DNA from: Lactobacillus pasteurii DSM 23907 = CRBIP 24.76 | Lineage (GTDB): Bacteria > Bacillota > Bacilli > Lactobacillales > Lactobacillaceae | NCBI RefSeq assembly: GCF_000297025.1 | Contig: NZ_CAKD01000013.1 | Coordinates: 112,071 to 176,070 of the forward strand | DNA length: 64,000 nucleotides | Reading direction: 5' to 3' | The notes under the pieces: model-generated | The model's database searches: none | What the model saw: only the letters and a program-made list of their open reading frames with translations | Told to the model about the DNA's origin: nothing | Position numbers and translations under genes: made by a program | Shown: positions 27,246 through 35,411 of the stretch, one piece after another | Layout: the number at the start of each line of letters is the position of its first letter | Numbering within the stretch: position 1 is the stretch's first letter

Positions 27246-27274
27246 TTGCGAAAGTGGTAAATGCAGAATAGTAT
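27246..27274 (+). promoter_or_regulatory. Candidate promoter of the glycosylasparaginase-cutC operon
   Basis: TTGCGA (27246-27251) and TAGTAT (27269-27274) are 17 bases apart, 36 bases before the coding start. Confidence 0.55.
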
Positions 27275-27310
27275 GTATTATAAGAAACGAAATTTTTAAG
27301 GAGTGATTGT

Positions 27311-28261
27311 ATGACTTGGGGAACTATTGCAACTTGGCGGATGGCTGCAAAAGGCGTCGATAAGGCTAGCCAGTTGCTTGAAAATAATGGTACTGCAGGG
27401 GATGCAGTTGAAGAATTGATCAAGGAAGTCGAAGCATATCCTTTTTATAAGTCTGTTGGCTATGGCGGTTTGCCAAATGAAGAGGGCGTAGTTCAGATGG
27501 ACGCTGCTTTTATGGATGGCGATACCTTAGCGCAAGGCAGCGTTGCCGCAATCGAAAATACGCTTCATGCTGTTTCTGTTGCTAGAGCATTGAGTCATGA
27601 ACATTATAACAGCTTCAGAGTTGGTGAAGGTGCAACAAAATATGCTAGCCTACATGGCTTTGAAATGACCAATATGTTGACAGACCGTGCAAAGGCAAGA
27701 TGGAAAAAGCGACTAAAGGAGATCGAGCAGGAACACCTGAATCCTTATAATGGCCATGATACAGTCGGAGCAGTTACTTTAGCCCAATCAGGATCAATGG
27801 CGGCAGCAACCTCGACTTCAGGTTTGTTTATGAAGAAACAAGGTCGAATTGGTGATTCACCATTATCAGGATCAGGTTTTTACGTTGATAGTGAAATAGG
27901 TGGCGCTACTGCAACCGGTCTTGGCGAAGATATCATGAAGGGATGTCTTTCTTATGAAATAGTGCGCCGAATGGGTGAAGGAGAGACACCACAAGAAGCT
28001 TGTGATCATGCGGTATATCCTTTTATTCAGAAACTTCAAAAACGCTATGGCAAGGCTGGAGAATTTTCATTAATTGCGATGAATAAGAATGGCGAATGGG
28101 GAGTTGCTACTAATGTTGAATTTACCTTCTGTGTGGCAACTGATCGTCAGCCACAACAAATTCTCATGGCAAATCCTGGACCAGATGGTACAACGGTTAT
28201 TGTGCCTGTTTCACAAGAATGGCTAGATGCTTATGAGAAGCGAATTCATGAAAGTGAATGA
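27311..28261 (+). CDS. N4-(beta-N-acetylglucosaminyl)-L-asparaginase / isoaspartyl peptidase (Ntn hydrolase)
   Basis: This 316-residue protein belongs to the glycosylasparaginase (asparaginase_2) family, whose precursors cleave themselves to expose a catalytic Thr. The cleavage site is HDTVGAV with Thr 151 as predicted nucleophile, preceded by an acidic linker. GGATATGLGEDIMK and the opening MTWGTIATWRMAAKGVDKA are further family blocks. Known members hydrolyse GlcNAc-Asn released from N-glycoproteins or isoaspartyl dipeptides. There is no signal peptide. A strong AAGGAG ribosome site precedes ATG 27311. It is followed after 9 bases by cutC in one operon. With the GH31 gene 1.4 kb upstream, a glycoconjugate-salvage role is possible but not proven. 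Confidence 0.88.
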   Translation: MTWGTIATWRMAAKGVDKASQLLENNGTAGDAVEELIKEVEAYPFYKSVGYGGLPNEEGVVQMDAAFMDGDTLAQGSVAAIENTLHAVSVARALSHEHYNSFRVGEGATKYASLHGFEMTNMLTDRAKARWKKRLKEIEQEHLNPYNGHDTVGAVTLAQSGSMAAATSTSGLFMKKQGRIGDSPLSGSGFYVDSEIGGATATGLGEDIMKGCLSYEIVRRMGEGETPQEACDHAVYPFIQKLQKRYGKAGEFSLIAMNKNGEWGVATNVEFTFCVATDRQPQQILMANPGPDGTTVIVPVSQEWLDAYEKRIHESE

Positions 28262-28270
28262 GGACAATAA

Positions 28271-28915
28271 ATGATAAAAGAAGTTTGTGTTAAAAATTTT
28301 ACTGACATCCCTAGAATGATTGACGCTGGCGCTAATCGAATCGAACTAAACAATGACCTAGCAGCTGGCGGAACTACTCCATCTTTTGGTGTAATTAAGC
28401 AAAGTGTCAAATATGCTCATAACCATAATGTGCCAGTAGTAGTTATGATTCGCCCGCGCGGTGGAAATTTTGTCTACTCTGATGAAGAGTTTGAAATTAT
28501 GGAAAATGATTTGCAATCAGCTGGGATGCAGAATGTAGATGGCGTGGCTTTTGGTTGTTTGACAGCTGATAATAAGCTTGATAAGCCTAAAATGGTCAGA
28601 CTTTGTCAGCTTGCAAGAGAGTTGAAATTAGACATCGTTTTGCATATGGCATTTGATGAAATGACCCATGATGATAAGATAGAGTCACTAGATTGGTTAA
28701 AATCTCAAGGTGTAAAGCGAATCTTGACTCATGGTGGAGCGCTTAACACCAACATCTTGGATAATGCAGATAATCTTAGAGAGTTGATCGCTCATGCAAA
28801 AGGCAAAATCGATATCTTGCCAGGAGGCGGAATTACGGCTGAAAATTATCAAGAAGTAATTGCAGCACTTGGCGTAGATCAGGTTCATGGAACCAAGATC
28901 GTGTCGATGAAATAG
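28271..28915 (+). CDS. cutC: CutC family protein (copper homeostasis annotation)
   Basis: This 214-residue TIM-barrel protein matches CutC: N-terminal KEVCVKNFTDIPRMIDAGANRIELNNDLAAGGTTPS is the hallmark segment, followed by VVMIRPRGGNFVYSDEEF, HMAFDE and a C-terminal ILPGGGI. CutC was named for copper tolerance in E. coli, but that link has been questioned and the enzymatic role is unknown; the fold suggests a small-sugar or phosphate ligand. It follows the glycosylasparaginase gene by 9 bases with ribosome site GAGGA. A rho-independent terminator closes the operon. Confidence 0.88.
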   Translation: MIKEVCVKNFTDIPRMIDAGANRIELNNDLAAGGTTPSFGVIKQSVKYAHNHNVPVVVMIRPRGGNFVYSDEEFEIMENDLQSAGMQNVDGVAFGCLTADNKLDKPKMVRLCQLARELKLDIVLHMAFDEMTHDDKIESLDWLKSQGVKRILTHGGALNTNILDNADNLRELIAHAKGKIDILPGGGITAENYQEVIAALGVDQVHGTKIVSMK

Positions 28916-28930
28916 TATATTATAATTAGC

Positions 28931-28962
28931 GAAAAAGCCCAGATTTTGAAATCTGAGCTTTT
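28931..28962 (+). terminator. Rho-independent terminator of the asparaginase-cutC operon
   Basis: AAAAGC, CAGATTT and AAATCTG, GCTTTTT form the stem, with T tail. Confidence 0.85.
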
Positions 28963-28977
28963 TATATTTATTAACTA

Positions 28978-29210
28978 CTATTTGCTAGAAGCACCGGAAG
29001 TTGCTTCAACTTCTTGGGCTACTTTACCAAGCAATTCAGGATTTTGTTTTGCAATAATACTTCTGATTTTATCTAAAACGGCAAGAATAAATCTGGATCT
29101 GTTTTCTAGACTTCCCCCCCATTTATCAGTCCGCTTGTTGAAATAGTGAGAGAAGAATGCATAGAGGCAATAGAAATTGACCGAAAGTTCAATCCCATCA
29201 AAATAGGAGC
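28978..29210 (-). pseudogene. Old Yellow Enzyme (NADH:flavin oxidoreductase) fragment
   Basis: On the minus strand a frame carries YFNKRTDKWGGSLENR, the signature of Old Yellow Enzyme family proteins, preceded by a degraded FDGIELSVNF segment (normally FDGVEIH-type) and followed by RFILAVLDKIRSII. This is about 70 residues from the middle of a roughly 370-residue enzyme. Both ends are lost and the active-site His/Asn motif before it is corrupted. It is an inactive remnant lying between the cutC terminator and the BMP lipoprotein promoter. Confidence 0.75.
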
Positions 29211-29320
29211 TTTGCCTATAGAGATGGGATTTTTTTGTTCTGCACAAAATATTGTGTTGATTTTTAAATAATTCTGGTATAACATACAATAATACAATAT
29301 GTTGTATCAAGGAGGGCAAA

Positions 29321-30391
29321 ATGAAACTATCAAAATTACTCACAGCAACTGCTATCACATTAATCGCTTCAATCTCATTAACTGCATGTAAAAATCATAA
29401 CGCGTCAAAAGGCAAGACTACTGATGCCAGCATTGCATTGGTAACTAACAATACGGGGGTTGACGATCACTCATTCAATCAATCAGCTTGGCAAGGATTG
29501 CAAAAATATGCCAAAAATCATGATTTGCGCAAGGGACCTGGTGGAATTAACTACTTTGAATCAAGTTCTGCTAGCGACCACATTCCAAATATTGAACAAG
29601 CGATCAAGGCTAAGTACAAGACAATTGTTGGGGTCGGTTTTGAATTAACTGATGCCATCAAGTCAGAAGCTAAGAAGAATCCTAAGACTAATTTCTTAAT
29701 GATCGACAATGTGATTCCTTTGAAGAATGTTGTTTCCGCAACCTTTAAGAGTCAAGATTCATCATATGAAGCAGGGATTGCAGCAGCTTACACTACTAAG
29801 ACCAACAAGGTAGGCTTTATTGGTGGTGTTCACGGAGTAATTATCGATATGTTTGATGCTGGTTTTACTCAAGGTGTTAAAGATGGTGCTAAGGCTTTGG
29901 GCAAGAAGATAACCATCTATAACAACTATGTTGGCAATTTCTCCAGTGTTGATAAAGGGATGATGATCGCCAAAACCATGTACGCTCATGGTGCAGATGT
30001 AATTTTCCACGCTGCCGCCACTGCTGGTGAAGGAGTTTTCCAAGAAGCTAAGGATATCAATCAAAAGCGGACAGCTGAAGATAAGGTTTGGGTAATTGGG
30101 GTTGACTCTGATCAAAGCAACCTTGGAAATTACAAAGATAAAAACGGAAAGAAGTCAAACTTTACTTTGTCTTCTGTTATGAAGGGTGTTAACACAGTCG
30201 TAACTGATGTTGCGGAAAAAACTTACAAGGGCAAGTTCCCAGGTGGCGAGCACTTAGTCTACGGCTTGAAAGACAACGGAACTTACGTGCCAAAAGGCAA
30301 TATGAGCGATAAAGCTTATGCTGCTGTTCAAAAGGCCAAGAAAGATATTTTAGCCAAAAAGATTGTGGTTCCTACACATCCTAAGAAATAG
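29321..30391 (+). CDS. BMP family (PnrA-like) substrate-binding lipoprotein
   Basis: This 356-residue lipoprotein has lipobox SLTAC and belongs to the basic membrane protein (BMP/Med/PnrA) family of periplasmic-binding-like proteins that capture purine nucleosides for ABC import. Family blocks are GVDDHSFNQSAWQGL, a VGVGFELTDAI strand, NFLMIDN, YEAGIAAAYTTKTNKVGFIGG and WVIGVDSDQ. Lactobacilli depend on nucleoside uptake, so the role is plausible. No permease or ATPase genes follow; a terminator does. The start has GGAGGGC 4-5 bases upstream. Upstream, a TGGTATAAC extended -10 and the short palindrome ATACAA-TATG-TTGTAT (about 29290-29306) may be promoter and operator. Confidence 0.9.
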   Translation: MKLSKLLTATAITLIASISLTACKNHNASKGKTTDASIALVTNNTGVDDHSFNQSAWQGLQKYAKNHDLRKGPGGINYFESSSASDHIPNIEQAIKAKYKTIVGVGFELTDAIKSEAKKNPKTNFLMIDNVIPLKNVVSATFKSQDSSYEAGIAAAYTTKTNKVGFIGGVHGVIIDMFDAGFTQGVKDGAKALGKKITIYNNYVGNFSSVDKGMMIAKTMYAHGADVIFHAAATAGEGVFQEAKDINQKRTAEDKVWVIGVDSDQSNLGNYKDKNGKKSNFTLSSVMKGVNTVVTDVAEKTYKGKFPGGEHLVYGLKDNGTYVPKGNMSDKAYAAVQKAKKDILAKKIVVPTHPKK

Positions 30392-30393
30392 CA

Positions 30394-30433
30394 CAAAAGC
30401 CAAGAATTACAAAAATGTAGTTCTTGGCTTTTT
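30394..30433. terminator. Bidirectional terminator between convergent genes
   Basis: AAAAGCCAAGAA pairs with TTCTTGGCTTTT, with flanking A and T runs. Confidence 0.88.
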
Positions 30434-30441
30434 ATGTGGGA

Positions 30442-31047
30442 TTAAATCCAATGCTTCTTTTCGGCTAAATTAACAGCTTCTAGTCGTGAACTAGTGCCAG
30501 TCTTGCTAAGAATAGAAGAAATATAGTTTCGAACGGTTCCTTCTGATAAAAATAAGTTTTTAGCTAATTCCTTAGTAGTTGCAAACTGTTTTAGACCAGA
30601 TAATACTTCAAGTTCTCGGTCAGTTAATGGGTTATCAACTGTATCTAACACACCGTTAACTAATTTAGGATCGAAAACGGTATTTCCTAATAGGATGGTC
30701 CTAATTGAATCTATTAAAGAATCACTTGGGCTATCTTTTAGCAAATAACCATCAACGTGGGCAGATAACGCCTCTTTAAAATATTTGCTCCGAGCGAAAG
30801 TGGTCAAAATAATAATTTTAGTATCGAGCTTTAATAGTCTTAATTGCTTAGCAACTTCAAGACCTGACATTTTTGGCATTTCAATGTCTAAGATAGTTAC
30901 CGTAGGTTGTAATTCGATAATTTCTTCTAAGGCATCTTTTCCGTTATTTGCAGTTCCAACAACTTCAAAGTCGTCTTCTAAATCCAATAACATTGCTAGC
31001 GCGGAACCCAGCATTGTTTGATCTTCGGCCAAAAAAATTTTAATCAT
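30442..31047 (-). CDS. NarL/LuxR-family response regulator (DesR-like)
   Basis: The 201-residue product has a receiver domain with the acidic pair in FLAEDQT, phospho-acceptor Asp in TILDIEMPKMSG and the Lys of LLKDSPSD, then a LuxR-type HTH (LTDRELEVLSGLKQFATTKELAKNLFLSEGTVRNYIS). Length and layout match DesR/LiaR-like regulators. In-frame upstream ATGs exist, but ATG 31047 starts the receiver domain precisely (MIKIFLAED) and has AAAGGG upstream. It overlaps the end of the histidine kinase remnant by 8 bases, so the two formed one operon. Because that kinase lacks its sensor and phospho-accepting His, the regulator is now an orphan unless another kinase serves it. Confidence 0.88.
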   Translation of the reverse strand: MIKIFLAEDQTMLGSALAMLLDLEDDFEVVGTANNGKDALEEIIELQPTVTILDIEMPKMSGLEVAKQLRLLKLDTKIIILTTFARSKYFKEALSAHVDGYLLKDSPSDSLIDSIRTILLGNTVFDPKLVNGVLDTVDNPLTDRELEVLSGLKQFATTKELAKNLFLSEGTVRNYISSILSKTGTSSRLEAVNLAEKKHWI

Positions 31048-31283
31048 GAATTTTATCATCCCTTTCAGGCTTAGGAACCTTAATCGCAATAATTGCTCCA
31101 TTATTTGATTTGAAATCAACCTGGCCGTTTAAATTAGTGATATTTTTCTTTATACCAGCAAGACCAAATTTTTCTCGCTTATCATCATCATTGTTTTGGA
31201 AACCAATCCCATTATCAGCTATCTTTACAAAATAATTTTCATGATCATCTGAAAAATTTATATCTAACCGAGTTGCCTTGCTT
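31040..31283 (-). pseudogene. Histidine kinase C-terminal remnant (HATPase only)
   Basis: The frame ending at 31040 encodes the last 80 or so residues of a NarX/DesK-type kinase: SKATRLDINFSDD, the G1 box ADNGIGF, the G2-like KFGLAGIKKNI and a final strand. The sensor region, dimerisation helix with the conserved His, and the N box are missing. Coding similarity stops near 31283, where sequence from an oppositely oriented ATPase gene begins. A deletion or rearrangement has therefore joined the 3' parts of two unrelated convergent genes. Confidence 0.82.
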
Positions 31284-31289
31284 ACTAAT

Positions 31290-32045
31290 ATTAGGTTGAA
31301 TTTTTTAAATAGAAACACATTTTTATTTGAAGAACCAAGCCACTTGTTAAAGCAAGAGCTGAGAGATCTAGCAAATTATCGTTCGATTTTACAAGCAATT
31401 GCAATAGGCGCATCAAGACCTAATGATATTGCAATGCGCTCGCATATTGAAGCTAATACTCTATCAAACTATTTGAACAACTTGATAGACTTGGGCATTG
31501 TAGAAAAAATAATACCTGCGACAGAATATAATAAAGCAAATTCTCGAAAAGGTATTTATCGAATTCAAGATGGATTATTTAGATTTTGGTTTAAATTTGT
31601 TGGCCCGAATGTCAGTTTTATCGAACATGATGTAATTGATCCTTTGATTAAAAATATCGAAAATAATTTATCCGATTACATGGGGCAAGAGTTTGAAAAA
31701 CTTGCTCATGAGTACATTTGGAATCATGTGCTTGATCAAAATGTGATCCCCGTTCCTTTCAAGGTGATAGGAAACTGGTGGGGTAGCAGTAAGCATTTGA
31801 AAAAACAATCGAACTAGATGTGATGGGGTATACCGATGACAAACTACTTGGATACTTTGGAGAATGTAAGTGGAGAAATGAACCAATTTCAAGCAAGATT
31901 TTACAAAAGCTTCTGGAAAATAGCAGTGAATTTCCATATCCTAAAAAAACTATATTTCTTATTTTCTAAATCAGGCTTCACGAGTGATTGCATTAATTTA
32001 GCTAAAACAGTAGGTTGTCAATTAATAGATTTTGAGCAAATGTAA
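31290..32045 (+). pseudogene. Archaeal-type AAA ATPase (DUF234) gene, 5'-truncated and frameshifted
   Basis: Three consecutive frames give the C-terminal half of the ATPase family that is intact at 35412-36824. The first (to 31817) has the winged-helix part and FRFWFKFVGPN, matching FKFWFKFISG in the intact copy. The second (about 31805-31974) contains ELDVMGY and FGECKWRNEP, matching the VDLV/GECKWR nuclease-like motif. The third, ending at 32045, supplies the last strand (GCQLIDFEQM). Walker A and B regions are absent. There is a large 5' deletion and at least two frameshifts. It lies directly against the kinase remnant. Confidence 0.85.
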
Positions 32046-32084
32046 GGTTTGCTATAATAAGCTGTTATATAAAGTTGAGCAAGG

Positions 32085-32135
32085 AAAAAAGTTCATTTGA
32101 CCAATACTAGCTAGCAAGATCAAATGAACTTTTTA
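32085..32135. terminator. Bidirectional terminator
   Basis: AAAAAGTTCATTTGA pairs with TCAAATGAACTTTTT across an 18- to 19-base loop. Confidence 0.85.
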
Positions 32136-32138
32136 CGT

Positions 32139-33197
32139 TTAGTTATTATTTTCTTTTGCTTCAAAATAGGCCTTAACCTTAGGCACTACTTCCTTACCAT
32201 AGATTTCAATTGCTTGCATTACATCTTCGTGTGGCATTGAACCAATTGGCATGTGGAGGTAGAAGCGAGTTAAGCCTAGGCCTTCCATCATCTTGATGAT
32301 CTTTTGAGCAACATGATCAGCATCCCCAACAAAGATTGCTCCATTATCACCAGTAGATTGAAGATATTGTTCAAAGGTCATACCAGTCCAGTGAGGACGT
32401 TCCTTGCTGATTTGGTCAACCAATGTCTTAGTAGGGTGGAAGTAATCCTTAATTGCTTGGTCGTTATCTTCTTCAAGCCAGCCCCATGAGTGGGCAGCAA
32501 TTGGCATCTTGCTCAAATCATGTCCCATCTTTTGCGCAACCGCACGATAGAGATCAATCAATGGTTTAAAGTGCATTGGGTTACCACCAATGATAGCATA
32601 GGCAATTGGTAAACCCATTTGTGCAGTTCTGATAGTTGAATCAGGATTTCCGCCTGTTGCAACAACGATTGGCAAGCCATTTTTGGCACGTGGATAAATG
32701 CCCTTGTGGTCAACCTTAGGTGTGAATTTACCCTTTTCCCAGTCAAGAATTTCGTTATCGTTGATCTTCAAGAGCATCCGCAATTTTTCGATAAAAAGTT
32801 CATCATAGTTTTCTAAATCATAACCGAATAAATCAAAAGCCTCAGTAAATGATCCGCGTCCTGCCATAACTTCAACTCGGCCAGGAGCCACAGCGTCCAT
32901 GCTTGCATATTGCTCATAAACTCGAATTGGGTCGATAGTTGGCATATTGGTAGTTGCACTTGATAGATGAATTTGCTTAGTTCTGGCAGCTGCAGCAGTT
33001 AAGACAATTTCAGGTGCTGAAACAGCAAAGTCCTTGCGGTGGTGTTCGCCAAGTGCAAAGGCGTCAATGCCTAGTTCATCTGCTAAGACAATTTCGTCTA
33101 ATAAGTCGCGAATTCTTTGATCATGGCTAGGAGTTTCTCCAGTCTTTTCAATAGGAGTTGTTTCGCCGAATGATGAAATACCTAGTTCTACTTTCAT
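32139..33197 (-). CDS. LLM-class flavin-dependent oxidoreductase, second copy
   Basis: This 352-residue protein is a luciferase-like TIM-barrel flavoenzyme with the family blocks LGIDAFALGEHHRKDF, HLSSATTNMPTIDPIRVYEQYASMD and GRVEVMAGRGSFTEAF. It is related to, but clearly diverged from, the gene at 10178-11245. Its ATG has GGAGGATA 6 bases upstream. The promoter has the same layout as the first gene: TTGCAT, 17 bases, TATTAT, then the identical 23-bp palindrome over the start site. The shared operator predicts co-induction, perhaps by electrophiles or oxidants; the physiological substrate is unknown. A shared terminator lies just downstream. Confidence 0.9.
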   Translation of the reverse strand: MKVELGISSFGETTPIEKTGETPSHDQRIRDLLDEIVLADELGIDAFALGEHHRKDFAVSAPEIVLTAAAARTKQIHLSSATTNMPTIDPIRVYEQYASMDAVAPGRVEVMAGRGSFTEAFDLFGYDLENYDELFIEKLRMLLKINDNEILDWEKGKFTPKVDHKGIYPRAKNGLPIVVATGGNPDSTIRTAQMGLPIAYAIIGGNPMHFKPLIDLYRAVAQKMGHDLSKMPIAAHSWGWLEEDNDQAIKDYFHPTKTLVDQISKERPHWTGMTFEQYLQSTGDNGAIFVGDADHVAQKIIKMMEGLGLTRFYLHMPIGSMPHEDVMQAIEIYGKEVVPKVKAYFEAKENNN

Positions 33198-33232
33198 GAT
33201 AATATCCTCCGTTATATTTCTTGTTAAATCGC

Positions 33233-33255
33233 TTTACTTACTTTTAGTAAGTAAA
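33233..33255. promoter_or_regulatory. Perfect 23-bp palindromic operator, second copy
   Basis: Base-for-base identical to 11267-11289: arms TTTACTTAC and GTAAGTAAA around TTTTA. It touches the -10 of the second flavin oxidoreductase promoter. Confidence 0.82.
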
Positions 33256-33283
33256 TAATAGCATGGAAAAATTTAAAATGCAA
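33255..33283 (-). promoter_or_regulatory. Promoter of the second LLM flavin oxidoreductase
   Basis: On the minus strand TTGCAT (33283-33278) and TATTAT (33260-33255) are 17 bases apart, the same -35 and spacing as the first copy. Confidence 0.7.
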
Positions 33284-33377
33284 CAGGTAACTTTTATAAC
33301 AAAAAAATCGTCTGAGATAGACAATTTTTGGTAAAAATATTAAAATAAAACTAAAAATTGTTTATGGAGGTGCTTTT

Positions 33378-35294
33378 ATGAAACCAATTACTCAAGCAGA
33401 TTTATTACGTTTGCCAAGTTTAGGAAATATTAAAACTAGCACTGATAAAGTAGTCTTTGTTAAAGGATTAGCTAATGACAAGCAGACTGGCTATGACTTT
33501 ACTTTGCAACTTTATCAAGCGGGGCAATTAAAACCTTTGACTAGCTTTGGTAAGGAGAGCAATTTTGCTTTTGCTAAAGACAGCAAGTCTGTTTACTTTA
33601 CTGGCAATCGTAAAAATAAAGAAAAGAAGAGTTATCTTTATCAGTTGCCATTAGATGGTGGTGAAGCTAATGAAATTGCGGAATTTGATCAAGCAGGTTT
33701 TCAAATTGCAGAGGTTTTGGATGACTCGCGTTTGCTTTTAACTGTGCAAACTGATTTGAATACCGAGGCAAAAGAAGACGATCCTGATAGCAAGGATTAT
33801 GAAGTTTTGGATGAGTTGCCATTTTACTTCAATGGTCGCGGAATCATCAACAAATTACGGACTCAGCTCTATCTTTATGATCTTAAGAGCAAGAAAAATA
33901 AGTTGCTGACGACTGATAAATATTTCAACTTATCTGATTGCTTCTGGCTTGATGGGCAATTATACATCACCGGAACTAGCTATCAAAATGAAGATGCGCA
34001 CTTTGATGATGGACTTTATAAAGTTGATTTAGCAGATGGTAAATTAACTGAATTATTTGCTCCAGGACAAGGCGATATCAATGACTTGTTTGTACTTGAT
34101 CATCACGTTTATGGCTTTGTTTCAATGCATGAACATTATGGTTTGAATGAGTACCCTCAATTTTACAAGTTAACTGATAAGGGCTTTGAAAAAGTATTGG
34201 CGTTTGATGGAGCTACAGGCAATCGCTGTGCAGTCGACCTAGCAACAGTCAGTGGCAATATGAGCGATACTTATCATGATAAATATTATTTCGTGCAAAC
34301 TGTAGTTGATCACTGTGAAATTAAGGCTTTTGACGGTGAAAAGCTAGAAGATGTTTTGGCTTTTTCAGGCACAATTCAATCATTTAGAGTGACAGATCAA
34401 GGAATTTATTTTGTCGGAGCAGCTGCCGATGAAATTCAGGAACTTTACTTAAGCCGCGGAGAAGAAGTAACTAAGCTTTCCCACAATATGGACTTGCTTA
34501 AAGATTCATATGTAGCTAAGACTCAGCAAGTTGATTATCTTGACATTAATGGTAAGACGCAACATGGTTGGGTATTATTGCCAAAAGATTACCAAGAAGG
34601 TAAGAAATATCCAGCAATTTTGGATGTTCATGGTGGACCGCTTGCAACTTATCCAAGAGTTTTCTTCCATGAAATGCAATTATGGGCAAGTCGCGGCTAC
34701 TTTGTTTTCTTCTGCAATATTCATGGCTCAGCAGGACAAGATAATGAATATGGCGACATTCGCGGCAAGTATGGAACGATTGATTATGATGATTTAATGG
34801 CGTTTACTGACAGCGTTTTGGCAGCTTATCCTGATATTGATCAAGCTCGCCTTGGCGTTACTGGCGGTTCTTACGGTGGATTTATGACCAACTGGGTAAT
34901 TGGCCATACTGATCGCTTCAAGGCAGCCGCTTCGCAAAGGTCAATTGCTAACTGGCTAAGTTTTGAACATGTTTCAGATATTTCGCCATACTTTGTCAAC
35001 GATCAAGTTGCTGGTTCGATTGATGATAATCCAGAAAAGCTTTGGGAACAGTCACCAATTAAATATGTTAAGAATGTTAAAACACCAACTTTGTTTATCA
35101 ATTCTGATGAAGATTATCGTTGCCCAATTTCTGAAGGAACACAGATGTTCCATGCTTTGCTTTCACATGGCGTTGAAAGTAGAATGTGCGTCTTCCACGG
35201 CGAAAATCATGAATTGTCAAGAAAGGGTCAACCAAAGCATCGTATCCGCCGGTTGAATGAGATTACCGACTGGTTTGATAAGCATTTGAAGTAA
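33378..35294 (+). CDS. S9 family serine peptidase (acylaminoacyl-peptidase / dipeptidyl aminopeptidase type)
   Basis: This 638-residue cytosolic peptidase has an N-terminal beta-propeller-like region (about 1-380) and a C-terminal alpha/beta-hydrolase domain. The catalytic Ser is in GGSYGGFMTNW (about residue 498), Asp in NSDEDYRCPISEG and His in HGENHELSRKG, all in prolyl-oligopeptidase family order. LDVHGGPLATYPRVFFHEMQ forms the oxyanion region. Such enzymes finish the breakdown of peptides imported by Opp systems. The ribosome site is GGAGGTG, 7 bases before the ATG. Monocistronic, with a terminator downstream. Confidence 0.92.
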   Translation: MKPITQADLLRLPSLGNIKTSTDKVVFVKGLANDKQTGYDFTLQLYQAGQLKPLTSFGKESNFAFAKDSKSVYFTGNRKNKEKKSYLYQLPLDGGEANEIAEFDQAGFQIAEVLDDSRLLLTVQTDLNTEAKEDDPDSKDYEVLDELPFYFNGRGIINKLRTQLYLYDLKSKKNKLLTTDKYFNLSDCFWLDGQLYITGTSYQNEDAHFDDGLYKVDLADGKLTELFAPGQGDINDLFVLDHHVYGFVSMHEHYGLNEYPQFYKLTDKGFEKVLAFDGATGNRCAVDLATVSGNMSDTYHDKYYFVQTVVDHCEIKAFDGEKLEDVLAFSGTIQSFRVTDQGIYFVGAAADEIQELYLSRGEEVTKLSHNMDLLKDSYVAKTQQVDYLDINGKTQHGWVLLPKDYQEGKKYPAILDVHGGPLATYPRVFFHEMQLWASRGYFVFFCNIHGSAGQDNEYGDIRGKYGTIDYDDLMAFTDSVLAAYPDIDQARLGVTGGSYGGFMTNWVIGHTDRFKAAASQRSIANWLSFEHVSDISPYFVNDQVAGSIDDNPEKLWEQSPIKYVKNVKTPTLFINSDEDYRCPISEGTQMFHALLSHGVESRMCVFHGENHELSRKGQPKHRIRRLNEITDWFDKHLK

Positions 35295-35296
35295 AA

Positions 35297-35330
35297 AGAG
35301 AAGCGAATCGTAACAACGGTTCGCTTTTTT
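35297..35330 (+). terminator. Rho-independent terminator of the S9 peptidase gene
   Basis: AAGCGAA and CGT pair with ACG and TTCGCTT, followed by TTTT. Confidence 0.85.
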
Positions 35331-35343
35331 GATTATGTATAAT

Positions 35344-35372
35344 TTGATCAGTTTTATAATTACGATTATAAT
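35344..35372 (+). promoter_or_regulatory. Sigma-A promoter of the AAA ATPase gene
   Basis: TTGATC (35344-35349) and a consensus TATAAT (35367-35372) are 17 bases apart. The -10 lies within the large inverted repeat at 35355-35400. Confidence 0.7.
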
Positions 35373-35400
35373 AATTATGATTAGAATAATCGTAATTATA
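35355..35400. promoter_or_regulatory. 15-bp inverted repeat with a third internal element, over the ATPase promoter
   Basis: TATAATTACGATTAT (35355-35369) is perfectly inverted at 35386-35400. Between them ATAATTATGATTA repeats the same unit, so there are three copies of an ATAATTAYGATTA-like box. The centre also matches 14 of 15 bases of the PerR-type consensus, though such AT-rich matches can arise by chance. Probably an operator for the ATPase gene. Confidence 0.6.
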
Positions 35401-35411
35401 AAGGTGAGATC

